DNA from: Mycoplasma haemofelis str. Langford 1
Lineage (GTDB): Bacteria; Bacillota_I; Bacilli_A; Mycoplasmatales; Mycoplasmoidaceae
Assembly (NCBI RefSeq): GCF_000200735.1
Contig: NC_014970.1
Coordinates: forward strand, 434,001-498,000
Direction: 5' to 3'
DNA length: 64,000 nucleotides
A program made the translations under genes and the position numbers. Positions 20,494-30,802 of this stretch are shown in pieces. Under the pieces are notes generated by a model. The model was not told the DNA's origin. It saw nothing but the letters and a program-made list of their open reading frames with translations, and made no database searches. Position 1 is the first letter of the stretch. Each line of letters begins with the position of its first letter.

Positions 20494-21149
20494 CTTTGAG
20501 CTGAAGCTTGTTTAGCTTCTGTGCAAATTTGATAGGCGTTATTTGTAACATTTTTATTTTCTTTATTAATAACTAATTTCGTATTCTTGGTACATCACTC
20601 CTTCACCTTTGGATGTCCAGCATTTTCATCTGTACTATTAGTAATTCCATCTATTCCTAAAGAAATCAGAAGATTCTTATTGGCAGTAAAGGAAGATTTT
20701 CACTTCGCGTCTGTCCCCGATTCCGACAGGGAAATTCAAGTCTTGTCAGATACTTCTTTATCCATAATTCTCAGGACACATCACTTCTGTGAATTCTTTA
20801 AATGGAAAGTATCAGTGCTGGATAGGTAACTACTGCATAGCTTTTCCAAAGCCAATTTTCCCTTATCTCCGTTGTCGGAGGAAGTAAGATCAGCCCCTTC
20901 TCCTTTATGTTTATTTATCTCCCGTAGAAATTCTGAATCTGATGCGTATGCTAAGAAGGTAGTCTTATATTGGCCTTCTCTCTTTTCCTTTGATTCAATG
21001 CCGGAGATTAATTCATACTCTTCCTTTAGTAATGATTCCTTGATACTAATGGGAGTGCTGGGTAAGTTTTTTACAGCAAAATACCCACCAGTTCCAACAG
21101 CTCCCGCACCACCCAAAGCTGCAGCCATCTTTGCTGTTGAAATTGACAT
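20490..21149 (-). CDS. Family F paralogue, 219 aa
   Basis: MSISTAKMAAALGGAGAVG, identical over its first residues to 17438-18085. Then SLLKEEYELISGIESKEK, EINKHKGEGAD, KLALEKLCSSYLSST, QKWCVLRIMDKE, SLGIDGITNSTDENAG, YQICTEAK. Together with 21153 it repeats the gene pair at 17438/18087, so a segment of about 1.3 kb has been duplicated and has diverged. Confidence 0.86.
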
Positions 21150-21152
21150 TAT

Positions 21153-21779
21153 CTAGGTAGTAGCAACACATCAAGCAGATGCATTGTCAAATATAGACTT
21201 CCTTTCTGTATTGAATGAAAGGGTCAGATTATCTTGACATCACTTTTTCAATTTGGCATGTCCATCATCTTCTGAAGTAGAGGTCGTAATTTCCGCTATC
21301 TTTCCAGCAATAGAAGCTTTCCTCTCTTTGAAGGCCTTCTTCCATTTGTCCTGATTTCCTGAGGCATCACTCCCTGTATCCACCAAAGGAAGTCACCCTC
21401 CTGTTGGAGGTTTATCTTGAATTCTTAGAACGCATCATTTGGAAGCGTTATCAAAGTTCTCACTGCTCCCCAGATAAGATTCACACATTCTTTTCAAAGC
21501 CTCCTTTCCCTTATTTTCATCGCTTTGAGAAGTAAGGGCTTCACTGCCTTCTTTATATTTGTTAATTTCGGTAATAAAGGATCCATCTGATTTGAATGCA
21601 TTGAAGCTAGTTTTTCATTGATCTGGGGCTTCTATTAATTCATATCCCTTCTCTTTGAGTTGTTGCTTTATCGTTGGAATGCTTCTCTCTCCAAAAACTC
21701 CTAATTTATAAGCAAGAGCTCCACTTCCTGCCACTCCAGCAGTTGTAGCAGCTCCTAAAACAGATTTTGATATAGGCAT
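21153..21779 (-). CDS. Family F paralogue, 208 aa
   Basis: ATG 21779 (MPISKSVLGAATTAGVAG). Anchor, KQQLKEKGYELIEAP, INKYKEG, EALKRMCESYLGSSEN, SKWCVLRIQDK, HAKLKKWCQDN, SAWCVATT. Homologue of 18087-18725. Stop lies three bases before the ATG of the downstream F gene. Confidence 0.86.
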
Positions 21780-21847
21780 AAGAGCGAAAAAGTTTAGAAA
21801 CAACTTCTATAGATAGTCTTTTTTCTTCATAGTAAAAGGGCTGGATT

Positions 21848-22459
21848 ATGACAGGAAAGAATTTGATTATGGGCGGCATAGGAGCCGCAGGAACTGGAGT
21901 TGCGGGTACCTCCGCTTACTTGTACGGATTTAGGGGAGATACCCTAGAGACTAGAGTTAAGAATCACTTTAAAGATCAGAAGCATATGGTGGTTCTTAGC
22001 TCTTCCCTTAGAGAGGAGTGAACTAAGTTTAAGGAGTTGTATTCTCGCTTGGATGGAGATAAGCCTGAGGGTATAGATAAGGAGAAGATTTCTAGATGAT
22101 GTGAGGACAAGTTGGTTTCGAGAGATGATGCTAGTTTTGAGTTAGTTAAGAAGTGGTGTGTTATTGATAGTAGGACAGCACAAGCCAAGGCTGCCGGAGA
22201 GGGGAGAAAGCCCATTCCCTTTCTGGGAGCAGATCAAACTCAAGCTTGGAAAAGTGCTTGAAGTGATTACAACTCTAAAAAGACCAATTCCGGTCTAGAG
22301 ATAAAAGATTCCACCTTTGTATCCGAAGAGAAAGGAGCCGACGCAACAGGCGGTACTGCGTTACAGAAATGGTGTGAAACTAAAGCCTCTCAACATATGT
22401 ATGAATACCTAGGAGAAGAAAAGGGTTATGAGAAGTATCGTGCTTGATGCACTAAGTAG
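21848..22459 (+). CDS. Family E paralogue, 203 aa
   Basis: MTGKNLIMGGIGAAGTGVAG anchor ending SAYLYGFRGDTLE, the family signature. Then NHFKDQKHMVVL, EDKLVSRDDASFELVKKWC, a long middle with a TGA-Trp, LQKWCETKASQHMYEYLG and a WCTK end. Closest to 23683-24294. Divergently placed from the F pair. Confidence 0.86.
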
Positions 22460-22464
22460 AGATA

Positions 22465-23085
22465 GTGAGTAGTTCTTTAGCATTCAAAGTCTCCTTGGCA
22501 GCTTTAGGGGGTGCGGGAGTTGCCGGAGGCGGATTGCTTTTAGGAAAGAATGCCTTATCTTCTTCTCCGGAAGAGAAGCCTAAAGAGTTGATTTCTAAAG
22601 TCTTAGAGAAATCTCTGATGAGCTTCACAGATAGTGGACTTTCTTCTAATTGGGAAGCTCGTAAAACTAAACTCGGGAAGGCTCAGGATTCTGATTTGAT
22701 TCCTTCTTTAAAGAGAGTAAAAGGCAAGTCTGGTCACACTGCAGATGATGTTAAGCAGTGATGTAAGGAGAATGTGGGAGGATTTGTGGATGATGAAGAT
22801 GGTAGGAAGTTTAAGAATGTGTCTGATTACTGTACTTTCAACATCAAAGATAAATTGACTAATGCTATTTCTAATGGAGATTGGAATGCTGCAAAGGAGA
22901 AAATAAAGAAGGCAGCAGATCCTTTGTCTCCAGACATGTCAGCCATAAAGACGGAGCTTAATAAGACTCAAGGCGGGAATGATAATGCCTTGAAAGAGTG
23001 GTGTGAGAAGTCTTATGACAAGATGTTTATTGGAGAACAGGATCAGTCTTTTAAGGATGCTTCATCTTATTGTGTTTCCGCTTAG
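22465..23085 (+). CDS. Family C paralogue with GTG start, 206 aa
   Basis: GTG 22465 (VSSSLAFKVSLAALGGAG), 5 bases after the previous stop. Anchor, KELISKVLEKSLMSF, SNWEARKTKLGKAQDSDLIP, VKQWC, DEDGRKFKNVSDYC, TFNIKDKL, LKEWC, DASSYCVSA. Followed with no gap by a GTG-started D gene. Confidence 0.85.
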
Positions 23086-23679
23086 GTGCCAAGTAAGTTA
23101 GCTTTACTAGGAGCTTCTTCTGTAGCGGTTGGAGCTGCTGGGACTTCTGCCTACGCCCTTTACAATAATTCTCAAAACTCGAAAAAGCTGAAAGATCTAT
23201 TTGATGTTACCAAGGGAAGAATCCTTCTAGAGGTAACGGGAGATAAGCATGATTCTGTTTGGGAACAGATACTCGCTGAACATGGTAAGTCAAATCATAA
23301 GATATCTGGAGTTAATAGTAAAGCAACATTAAAGGACTATTGCAAGAAGCTTGGGGATAGCTTTAATGCCAAGGATTTAGAAGCCTATAGTAATTGATGT
23401 TCTAGGAATACCTTGAGAACTCAAATTACGGGTTCCAATAAGAGATGAAATGATTCCTTGGAGGATTCTGCTTGAGAAGTTGGTAAGGATTCCTATTCTA
23501 AAGAGACAACAGATAACTTTTTGATAACTAAGGACGGTGGCACGCAATCAATAGCTAAGAATGCATTGACTGCTAAGGAATTAAGAGAGTGATGTTTCAA
23601 TAAGTCAGAACTTCCCTTTATTAATGTTCAAGATAAGGATTATTTAATAGCTGATAAGTTTTGCACAGTAGCCCAATAG
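23086..23679 (+). CDS. Family D paralogue with GTG start, 197 aa
   Basis: GTG 23086 abuts the previous TAG. VPSKLALLGASSVAVGAAG anchor, KKLKDLFDVTKGRILLEV, GDKHDSVWEQILAEHGKSN, SNWCSRNTLRTQ, ALTAKELREWC, and FCTVAQ at the end. It is the intact copy that shows 19414-20016 to be broken. No recognised domain. Confidence 0.85.
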
Positions 23680-23682
23680 ATA

Positions 23683-24294
23683 ATGGCAATTGGTAAGAAT
23701 TTAGCGATGGGATCTGGAGCCTTAGGGGCTGTGGGAGTAGGTGGAACTTCTGCCTATTTATATGGATTCAGAGGAGATACTTTAGAGGTTAGAGTTAGGA
23801 ATCACTTCAAGGGCAAAAAGCATATGGTGGTTCTCGCTTCTTCAACTCAATCAGAGTGGAATAAATTTAAAGAGTTCTATTTTCATTCCAAGGATGAGAA
23901 ACCTAAAGGTATAGATAAGGAGAAGATTGCCAAATGATGCGAGGACAAGTTGGCTTCAAGAGATGATGCTAGCTTTGATCTAGTTAAGAAGTGGTGTGTA
24001 ATTAATAATAGGAGCCTCAAAGATGAAGCTCTAGCTTCTAAGAGGAAGTTGATTCCTGTGACAGGATCGGATGCTGATGCACAATGGAAGCAAGCTTGAA
24101 CTTCATACAACACTAATAAAGGCGCTCTGGATATAAAGGATTCCACTTTTAATAGTTCTTCCAAGAATGCTGAGGCTACAGGAGGGCCAGCATTGAAGAA
24201 GTGATGTGAAGATAAATCAGCTCAGTTTATGTACGAATACTTGGGAGAAGATAGGGGATATGACAAGTACTATTCTTGATGCACTAAGGAGTAA
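23683..24294 (+). CDS. Family E paralogue, 203 aa
   Basis: MAIGKNLAMGSGALGAVG anchor, YLYGFRGDTLEVRV, NHFKGKKHMVVL, KWCEDKLASRDDASFDLVKKWC, KKWCEDKSAQFMYEYLG, WCTKE. Very similar to 21848-22459. TAA overlaps the next ATG by one base. Confidence 0.86.
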
Positions 24295-24904
24295 TGGCAA
24301 TTAAGCCTGAAGTCCTAATTCCTTCCACTTTGGTTGCTGGAGGGATTCCTGTGGGTGGATATTTTGCTTATCAACATGTATATTCAGATCGCTCTCTATT
24401 AAGTCGTTTAAAGTCGGAATTAAAGGAATCTCCACATAAGAAGATCCTTTCTAAAGAGGATGAAGAGTGATCTAAGTGGAAGATAGTTTATGAAAAAGAT
24501 ACTAAGAATCAAATATCGGGAGTGGAAGCCAAGGATATTTCTAATTGGTGCGATTCCCAGTTAAAGGGATCTGATTCTAAGAATTATGAGAATGTATCCA
24601 AGTGGTGTGTGATTAATACGAGATCTTTAAGGCAAGAAGCGGAGGCTAGTGGTAGGAATTTAATTAGTGTGGAAGGAAGTGATTCTTCCGCTTGGGAGAA
24701 TGCTTGAGAATACTATAATCAGAATAAGTCTGGAATGGAGATTAAGGATTCCAAGCTTAGCGCTACATCATCCACTAAGCAAGTGGAAGGGCCTAAGTTA
24801 AAAGAATGATGTAAGGGTATTTTGGACAAGAAGATGTATGAAAATATATAGAGGAGGTGTCTGCGTATAGTAAAGCTTCCAAATGATGTTCTACGAATAG
24901 GTAG
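24294..24904 (+). pseudogene. Family E-like paralogue, truncated by a TA insertion
   Basis: Reads from ATG 24294 through SNWCDSQLKGSDSKNYENVSK-like residues and KKMYENI to TAG 24849. The end is about 17 residues short. Just there lies ATATATA; with one TA less the frame continues as EEVSAYSKASKWCSTNR to TAG 24902-24904. That TAG overlaps the next GTG as taGTG, the junction used throughout, so the longer form is probably ancestral. Truncation may leave a functional protein. Confidence 0.78.
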
Positions 24905-25515
24905 TGACACCATTTTCTAAGGTTATTGCGGCGTTAACGACTGCAGCAACTTCTGCGGCCGGATTTGCTGCATATAAATTATTTTGAGATGTCGGAAATT
25001 GGCCATTCGGTAAATCTTTAAAGGGAACTCTTCTTTCTTTGGAAGGGAGTAGGGATCAAGCTATATGGCAAACTAGGTTTTCAAAGATAAAGAGCAATAA
25101 GTCGTCTTTGTCTACATCCTTACTGGCAGTAGCCAATAAGAGTGGGGCTTCTTGAACTGATATGCAAGCTTGATGTAGGGATAATATAAAGGAGAAGGAG
25201 TCTACTAAGGAGGAGAAGTTGGCGGATAATGTTAAGCGTTATTGTACCTTTAATATTGGTGATAAGTTAACTAATGAAATAGAGTCTAGTTTCGGAGAGA
25301 GTGATGACAAATGGAAAAAGGCGCATGAGAAGTTAGTTGCTTCCACAGATAAGATATCTGATCCCACTTTATTAGCAGTTAAGAATACTGTAAATACCAG
25401 TAATGCAGGGAATAAGGCCATTAAGGCTTGATGTACTGCAGCTTATGAAAGTCCTTATAAATTAGGGGATGAGACTTTTAGGAATGCTGAGAAGTTCTGC
25501 ATTCGATTGTCTTAA
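24904..25515 (+). CDS. Family C paralogue with GTG start, 203 aa
   Basis: GTG 24904 (VTPFSKVIAALTTAATSAAG). Anchor ends FAAYKLFW. Divergent C member: QTRFSKIKSNKSSLSTSL replaces the usual S-K-W-D block, but QAWC, KRYCTFNIGDKLTNE, IKAWCTAAYE and EKFCIRLS keep the plan. Most of its Trp codons are TGA. Confidence 0.82.
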
Positions 25516-25556
25516 TATTCAAGTTTAACGTTATTCATCATACCCTCCCTAGAAGT

Positions 25557-26153
25557 ATGGATCGTTCATATAGATTGCTTTCATTATTAGCTTTTGGAAC
25601 TGCGGCAGCTGCCGGAGGAGGGTACTTCTTGATGGGAGGAGAAGCTAAGGAGGATCATAAGATCAAGACTATTGGGGGAAGACTAAGAGAATCTTTAATG
25701 CTTGCTTCTGAGGGCTCAAGTAAGTGAGAAGCCAGAAAGGATAGTTTGTCTAAAGCTAGTGATGAGTCCCTAGTTGATGATTTGAAAGATATTAAGAATA
25801 ATTCTCCAACTTATCAAAAGCTTCGAGATTGGTGTATTGCTAATGCGGAATCTCCTTTTGAAGAGGGTAAGAGATTACTTAATGTTAAGGCCTATTGTAC
25901 TTATATGGTGAAGGATAAATTAAGTAAAGAGGCTAGATCTGAAGATGATTATAATTGAGAGAATGCTTCATTACAACTTCAATTGCCAAATGTAATTTTA
26001 TCGAGTGCAATGATGAAAGTAAAGTCTAAATTAGATTCCGATTCCCCCAAAGGAGAAGCTCTTAAGGTTTGGTGTAAGGAAATTCTAGATTCTATGTATG
26101 AGAATGACTCTAACTTTAAAGATGCAGATTCTTACTGTACCGATAACGATTAA
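25557..26153 (+). CDS. Family C paralogue, 198 aa
   Basis: MDRSYRLLSLLAFGTAAAAGGG anchor, GYFLMGG, RLRESLMLASEGSSKWEARK, LRDWC, KAYCTYMVKDKL, LKVWC, DADSYCTDND. Sister of 15186-15794. Its stop is 6 bases before that of the convergent B gene. Confidence 0.86.
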
Positions 26154-26159
26154 AGAAGG

Positions 26160-26642
26160 CTACTTCTTAGCTGTAGAAAGCCATTGTTTTTGATCAACTT
26201 TGGAATAAACTCACTTATCATTGTTTTTAGTTACGTAAACCTTACCTTCATATGATGGTTTATTGGTGGTATCAGTACCTTTGCAAGCAGTATCAACATC
26301 CGTTCAGAACTGCTTGTTGTCTGTGTCGGCTTTAGTATCCCGTTGCTTTTCCTGCTCTACTTGGATCTCGGTAATTGTTGGATTAGATGTATCTTTATTT
26401 TCTATTTTAAAAACCTTACAAACCGGACTTTGCTTAGATTGTGGTATCGGTGTAACAGTAGAGGAATTAGATGGTTCTTCCTTTGCCTCTGTAGGCGTTA
26501 CAGGAGCATCTTCACTTTTAGTCTTAGTTAATTCCTTGGGCTTCTCCTTTCAATCCATGGAAGAAACGCCCAACGCCCCCAAGCCAGTTGCAGAGGCTGC
26601 AGTCGCCCCTCCCGCCAAAAACTTAACTCCTGCCAACTTCAT
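26160..26642 (-). CDS. Family B protein, MDWKEKP subtype, 160 aa
   Basis: MKLAGVKFLAGGATAASATG anchor ending LGVSSMDWKEKPKELTKTK, a Pro/Thr/Ser linker, VCKVFKIENKDTSNPTI, FWTDVDTACKG, KVYVTKNNDKWVYSKVDQKQW. First of five minus-strand genes of this subtype (26160, 28475, 29002, 29595, 30803) that alternate with F or G genes. ATG overlaps the upstream gene's TAA by one base. Confidence 0.84.
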
Positions 26643-27269
26643 TATTGATCTGCTAACTTAAGTCCTTCTGCATCTTTAACACATCAGATCAATGATTTTT
26701 CTACCAAGTCATCATAATCTGCATCCGTAGTATCCTTCTCCAGAAGACTCTTGCATTGGTTTCTTAAGGACTTTCATTCCTCTCCACTAGTTCCTGTCAA
26801 AGTATCTAAACCTTTTATTCTCTTAGAAGCATTGGATGTCGCTGTGTACTTGGTTTTTAGAGATCCCCAAGTATTCTTATCTTCTTCATTATTTTCCCCA
26901 TTTTTAAGAATAACTTTTCCTGCCAATTTGGGAGAGGTCGATACTGCTTTTGGAATTACACAAAATCTCCTAGATTTTTTATAGTCGTCATCACTGTCAT
27001 AATCTTTCTTAACAATACTGCCACACATGGTTAATAAGTCGTTAGTTGAAAGGGGTTTTGCCATTATTCTCTGGCAAAGTCTTATAGACTTCTAAAACCT
27101 TACCTAGTGTTGTCTTCTCGGAACTGGAGTTCAGCAATACAAATCCTTCGTCTCTCAGTCTTTGAGCAACACTCTTGGTAGAGGATTGAGATTTTAAAAT
27201 TCCATAGGTGGCCGCTGTTCCTCCACCAGCTGCAGCCATTCCCGCTAAAGTTAATCCCTTCAAATTCAT
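26642..27269 (-). pseudogene. Family F-like paralogue with a single-base frameshift
   Basis: ATG 27269 (MNLKGLTLAGMAAAGGG) reads RLRDEGFVLLNSSSE and KVLEVYKTLPENNG, then meets TAA at 27042. The adjacent frame continues PLSTNDLLTMCGSIVKKDY, FCVIPKAVS, NQCKSLLE and IWCVKDAEG to TAA 26642. Removing one base in AAAACCCC (about 27048-27055) joins them. An alternative is two overlapping genes, the second starting at ATG 27064, but only the joined product has the full paralogue plan. Could also be a sequencing error in a homopolymer. Confidence 0.72.
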
Positions 27270-27317
27270 AAGAGCCTCGATCCCTAATTATTTCAAGTCA
27301 TCAAATGCATTTTTTAA

Positions 27318-27860
27318 GTGTTTAAAGCGGACAGTAAACTTCGTTACTTATGAATTACTTCTTCGGTGGTTGTGTCGGTTTCTGCTGGTGCAGGAGCTTG
27401 AGTTATTTCATCTCCCGAAGATAAAAGAGAATGAGTGGGTGAGATGAAGGAGATTTTAGATAGGGAGGCTCGTCTGGAAGAGGAATATATGAGGAACTCC
27501 TCTTATCCGAGTGGAGCTACTCAAGAAGATATTGAGAATATAGATAAAGTTACTGAATTCGAAAGATCTAATGGATTTTGTCATATTTACTTCATACATA
27601 GGGAGGTAAATGGAAGTCACTATAGAGTGAATGATGCTTTTTGAATTAATGAAAGTAAATCTCAGGGAAATAGGGCTTTTCTAAGTGAATTTGTAACGAT
27701 AGTAGGATTACAAGATTTAGCTGATGCTTGTAGAAGGGTAGGCTCTTCCGGAAAGCTACTGGTTAAGAATAGAGGGGATGGAAAGTGGATCTATGTTCCA
27801 AGAGATCAAAGCAAAGAGGTATTTGGAAGATGGGCTAACCTCCAGCCCCAACGGACTTAG
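27318..27860 (+). CDS. Family B-like protein, 180 aa, start uncertain
   Basis: The frame opens after TAA 27315. GTG 27318 is the first start; ATG 27444 would lose a hydrophobic segment (VVVSVSAGAGAWVIS) that every relative has, so the upstream start is preferred. Then EFERSNGFCHIYFIHREV, GSHYRV, ACRRVG, KLLVKNRGDGKWIYVPRDQSKE. Homologue of the partial gene at 3-386. Its 3' end overlaps the convergent G gene by 26 bases. Confidence 0.7.
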
Positions 27861-28413
27861 TACATTTATCTTTAAAGGTATTATAGAACTCTCCCGCCAA
27901 GTAGGTTTTGTAAGATCTAGACTCACATCACTTCTTTAACTTACTTCCTCCCTCATCTTTTCCAGAATCAGCATTTAATGAATCTACTTCTGTTTTGATG
28001 CTTCCCTCCAATCCTGAGTATTTACTTTTAAGAGCTTCCTCCGAAGTCTCTAGTGTTAACTTATCTTTAGATAACTGATCTTGAATGGTTGAATAAGAAA
28101 CGCATCACTTCTTTGCTTTCTTTAAGAATGAATCTTTATCTGTGCTCTTTAGCTTATCTCCACACCATTGTTTTAGAACCTCAGCATTAACGGAATTTGC
28201 TATCTTTAAGTCGGAGGTAACTTCTAAGGAATATGTCTTAGCAACCTTTTCTCAATCCGATGTGGCAGTCAATACAGAATGACCTTCTTCTGTAAGTATC
28301 TCCTTTATAGTCTTTGAATCTCCCCCAGAATAGGAAGCTATTGCATATCCACCAATACCCGCACCACCAACTCCAGCCAACGATAATCCTGCTTTAGTTA
28401 ATGAGATAGACAT
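27835..28413 (-). CDS. Family G paralogue, 192 aa
   Basis: MSISLTKAGLSLAGVGGAG anchor, GGYAIASYSGG, SKTIKEILTEEGHSVLT, YSLEV, LKQWCGDKLKS, KKWCVSYSTIQDQL, KLKKWCESRSYKTYLAGEFY and DKCTKSVGAGG. Sister of 30139-30738, in which the short GAGG tail is expanded by a 6-bp repeat. Confidence 0.86.
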
Positions 28414-28474
28414 CTTGAAGAGCTATTTGAAGAATCTTACTAAGTACGAGCTTTAAAGGAATTAGTCGAAGATT

Positions 28475-28963
28475 CTATCTAGATGAACGTGTTCAATCTT
28501 TTTGATCATCTCTGGAGTAATTTCATTTACCTCCCGTCTCAGTTACATATACTTTCCCATTCCATCATGGCTTATTTGTATTGGTGCCTGTACAAGCACT
28601 CTCTACATCTGTTCAAAAATTCTTGTTGGTGGTTTCTTTGTTTTGATCGTCCTTCCTTTTCTTTTCTCAATCCTTAATTTCGGTTATTTGTTGTCCGGCC
28701 TGCCCTTTATTATCAATCTTAAAAACTGTACAGGTAACGCTTGCCTGAGATTGTGCTTCCGGTTGAGAAGGGGATGCAGTAGGAGTATCAGGTGATTCCG
28801 CCTTTTCTTTTTTGGGAGTTACAGGAGTGTCTTCATTCTTAGTCTTAGTTAATTCCTTAGGTTTCTCCTTTCAATCTATAGAAGAAACACCCAACGCCCC
28901 CAAGCCAGTTGCAGAGGCTGCAGTTGCTCCTCCAGCTAAGAATTTTACTCCTACGAATTTCAT
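28475..28963 (-). CDS. Family B protein, MDWKEKP subtype, 162 aa
   Basis: MKFVGVKFLAGGATAASATG anchor, LGVSSIDWKEKPKELTKTK, a Pro/Ser-rich linker, TCTVFKIDNKGQAG, FWTDVESACTG, WWNGKVYVTETGGKWNYSRDDQKDW. Upstream member of a B-G pair with 27835-28413. Confidence 0.84.
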
Positions 28964-29001
28964 GATCAATCTGTTAACTTAAAGCTATTCTCGCGGGAAT
29001 T

Positions 29002-29547
29002 CTATCTCTTCTTTGGAGTTCAGTCTTTTTGGTCGTTTCCGGAGTAATTCCAAGTGTCTCCAGACTTCGTTACATATACATTTCCCTTTCAGGATTTCTT
29101 ACCCTCAAAGCCTCTACAGGCTTTATCGACGTCATCCCAGAACTTATTGTTGGTTAATTTTGAATTTCTGTCATTCGTCTTTTCTTGTTGCCAATTGATT
29201 GAAGTAATACTTTGATTAGATTTCCCTTTGTTATCGATTTTTCAAACCTTACAAGTAGTCCCTTGTTGCTCTTCCGCTCGAACAGGTTGGGCGGAAGTGT
29301 CGGATGGTTGAGGTTCTGGCTTCGCAGGTAGAGAAGTGGTGCTGGATTGTTCTGATACTTCTTCTCTAGGTTCTACAGTTGTTTCTTTCTCTTCCTTAAG
29401 AGTTACAGAGAAATCTTCGCTCCTAGTTTTGACTAGATCCCTAGGCTTTTCTTCCCAATCTACAGAATAAACGCCTAACGTCCCTACACTCGCTGCAGAA
29501 GCCGCAGTCGCTCCCCCAGCTATAAATTTAACCCCGACAAGTTTCAT
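29002..29547 (-). CDS. Family B protein, MDWKEKP subtype, 181 aa
   Basis: ATG 29547 (MKLVGVKFIAGGATAASAAS) is chosen over a TTG two codons upstream. LGVYSVDWEEKPRDLVKTR, a long acidic and Pro-rich linker, TCKVWKIDNKGKSN, FWDDVDKACRG, KGNVYVTKSGDTWNYSGNDQKDW. Closest to 30803-31366, which also has the longer linker and YSVDW. Confidence 0.84.
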
Positions 29548-29594
29548 AGTCAATTTACTAATATCCAGCTTTCTTCATATCTAATAAACGATTC

Positions 29595-30081
29595 TTATTT
29601 AGCTGCAGAAGCCCACTCTTTTTGATTGTCTCTAGAGTAAACTCAAGTACCGTTCGATTCTGTCACATACACCTTTCCATTATGTGACGGTTTATTCTGT
29701 GGATCTGAACCTTTGCAGGCCTTATCCACATCATCTCAAAATGTTTTGTTGGTTGTCGTTGCATTAGCATCCTTACCCTTCTCTTCTTCCCACTTAATTT
29801 CGGTAATCTTCTGATTATTACCTCCTTTATTTTCTATCTTAAAAACTGTACAAGTAGGAGTTGACTGTGCTTCTGGTTTAGAGGGCTGAGTGGAGGTATT
29901 AGGTAATTCTGTTTTTTCCTCTTTAGAAGCTACAGAAGAATCCTCGCTCTTAGTTTTAGTTATTTCTTTTGGTTTCTCTTTCCAATCCATGGAAGAAACG
30001 CCCAACGCCCAACGCCCCAAGACCTGTCGCAGAGGCTGCAGTTGCGCCTCCAGCCAAGAATTTCACCCCCGCAAATTTCAT
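29595..30081 (-). pseudogene. Family B gene, out of frame through a 7-bp duplication
   Basis: ATG 30081 gives MKFAGVKFLAGGATAASATG as in its siblings, but at 29999-30017 (CGCCCAA twice, plus strand) a 7-bp unit has been added relative to 26160 and 28475, and the frame ends early. Without it the product reads LGVSSMDWKEKPKEITKTK, PTCTVFKIENKG, FWDDVDKACKG, KVYVTESNGTWVYSRDNQKEW to TAA 29595. Sibling alignment fixes the insertion at exactly 7 bp. Confidence 0.87.
29999..30017 (-). repeat. 7-bp tandem repeat in a B gene
   Basis: Unit CGCCCAA (plus strand), two copies plus partial, near codon 24-28. Siblings have one unit fewer and are in frame. Confidence 0.87.
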
Positions 30082-30138
30082 GGTTGATTTGTTTACTTAA
30101 AATCTTCTGCCTATTTAATACTCCTAATTGACTATTTT

Positions 30139-30738
30139 TTACCCAGCTCCAGCTCCAGCTCCAGCTCCAGCAATAGGCTTGGTACACTTATCTTTAAAGG
30201 TGTTATAGAACTCTCCCTCTGTATAGGTTTTGTAAGATCTAGACTCACATCACTTCTTCAATTTACTTCCATTCGCATCCTTTTCGTTATCTGCCGTGAA
30301 TGTATTCACTTCCTCTTTGATGGTTTCGCTTAGTCCTGAGTATTTACCCTTAAGAGTATTCTCTTCGGTCTCAAGTTCTACTTTGTCTTTCGATAGTTGA
30401 TCTTTAATGGTTGAATAAGAAACACATCACTTCCGCGCCTTCTTTAGGAATGACTTTCTATCTTTACTCTTTAGTTTATCTTCACACCATTGCTTTATGA
30501 AGTTAGCATCTACAGTTTCAGAAGATATCTTCAAATTTGGAGTAGCTTCTAGGGAGTAAGTTTTAGCTACCGTCCCCCAATCCGACTTGTCGGTCAATAT
30601 TGAATGGCCTTCTTCTATAAGTATCTCCTTTATGGTTTTTGAGTCCCCACTAGCATAGGAGGATATGGCATAGCCTCCAATCCCTGCTCCGCCAATTCCG
30701 GCCAAAGATAAACCAGCTTTAGTTAATGAGACAGACAT
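30139..30738 (-). CDS. Family G paralogue with Gly-Ala repeat tail, 199 aa
   Basis: MSVSLTKAGLSLAGIGGAG anchor, GGYAISSYASG, SKTIKEILIEEGHSILT, IKQWCEDKLKS, RKWCVSYSTIKDQL, KLKKWCESRSYKTYTEGEFY, then DKCTKPIAGAGAGAGAG. The tail is encoded by an in-frame 6-bp repeat, so its length can change without loss of the protein. Confidence 0.86.
30145..30170 (-). repeat. In-frame 6-bp tandem repeat (4.3 copies)
   Basis: Unit AGCTCC on the plus strand, encoding alternating Ala and Gly at the very C-terminus of the family G protein. Confidence 0.9.
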
Positions 30739-30802
30739 TCAGATCTAAATAGTTCTTATCCTTCCCTCTAGAATACGAATCTTGGTTATTTCGGTGTAAA
30801 TT

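Noticed and set aside
26263..26661. Plus-strand open frame of 132 codons
   Set aside because: Antisense shadow of the family B gene 26160-26642, whose anchor and domain match four siblings.
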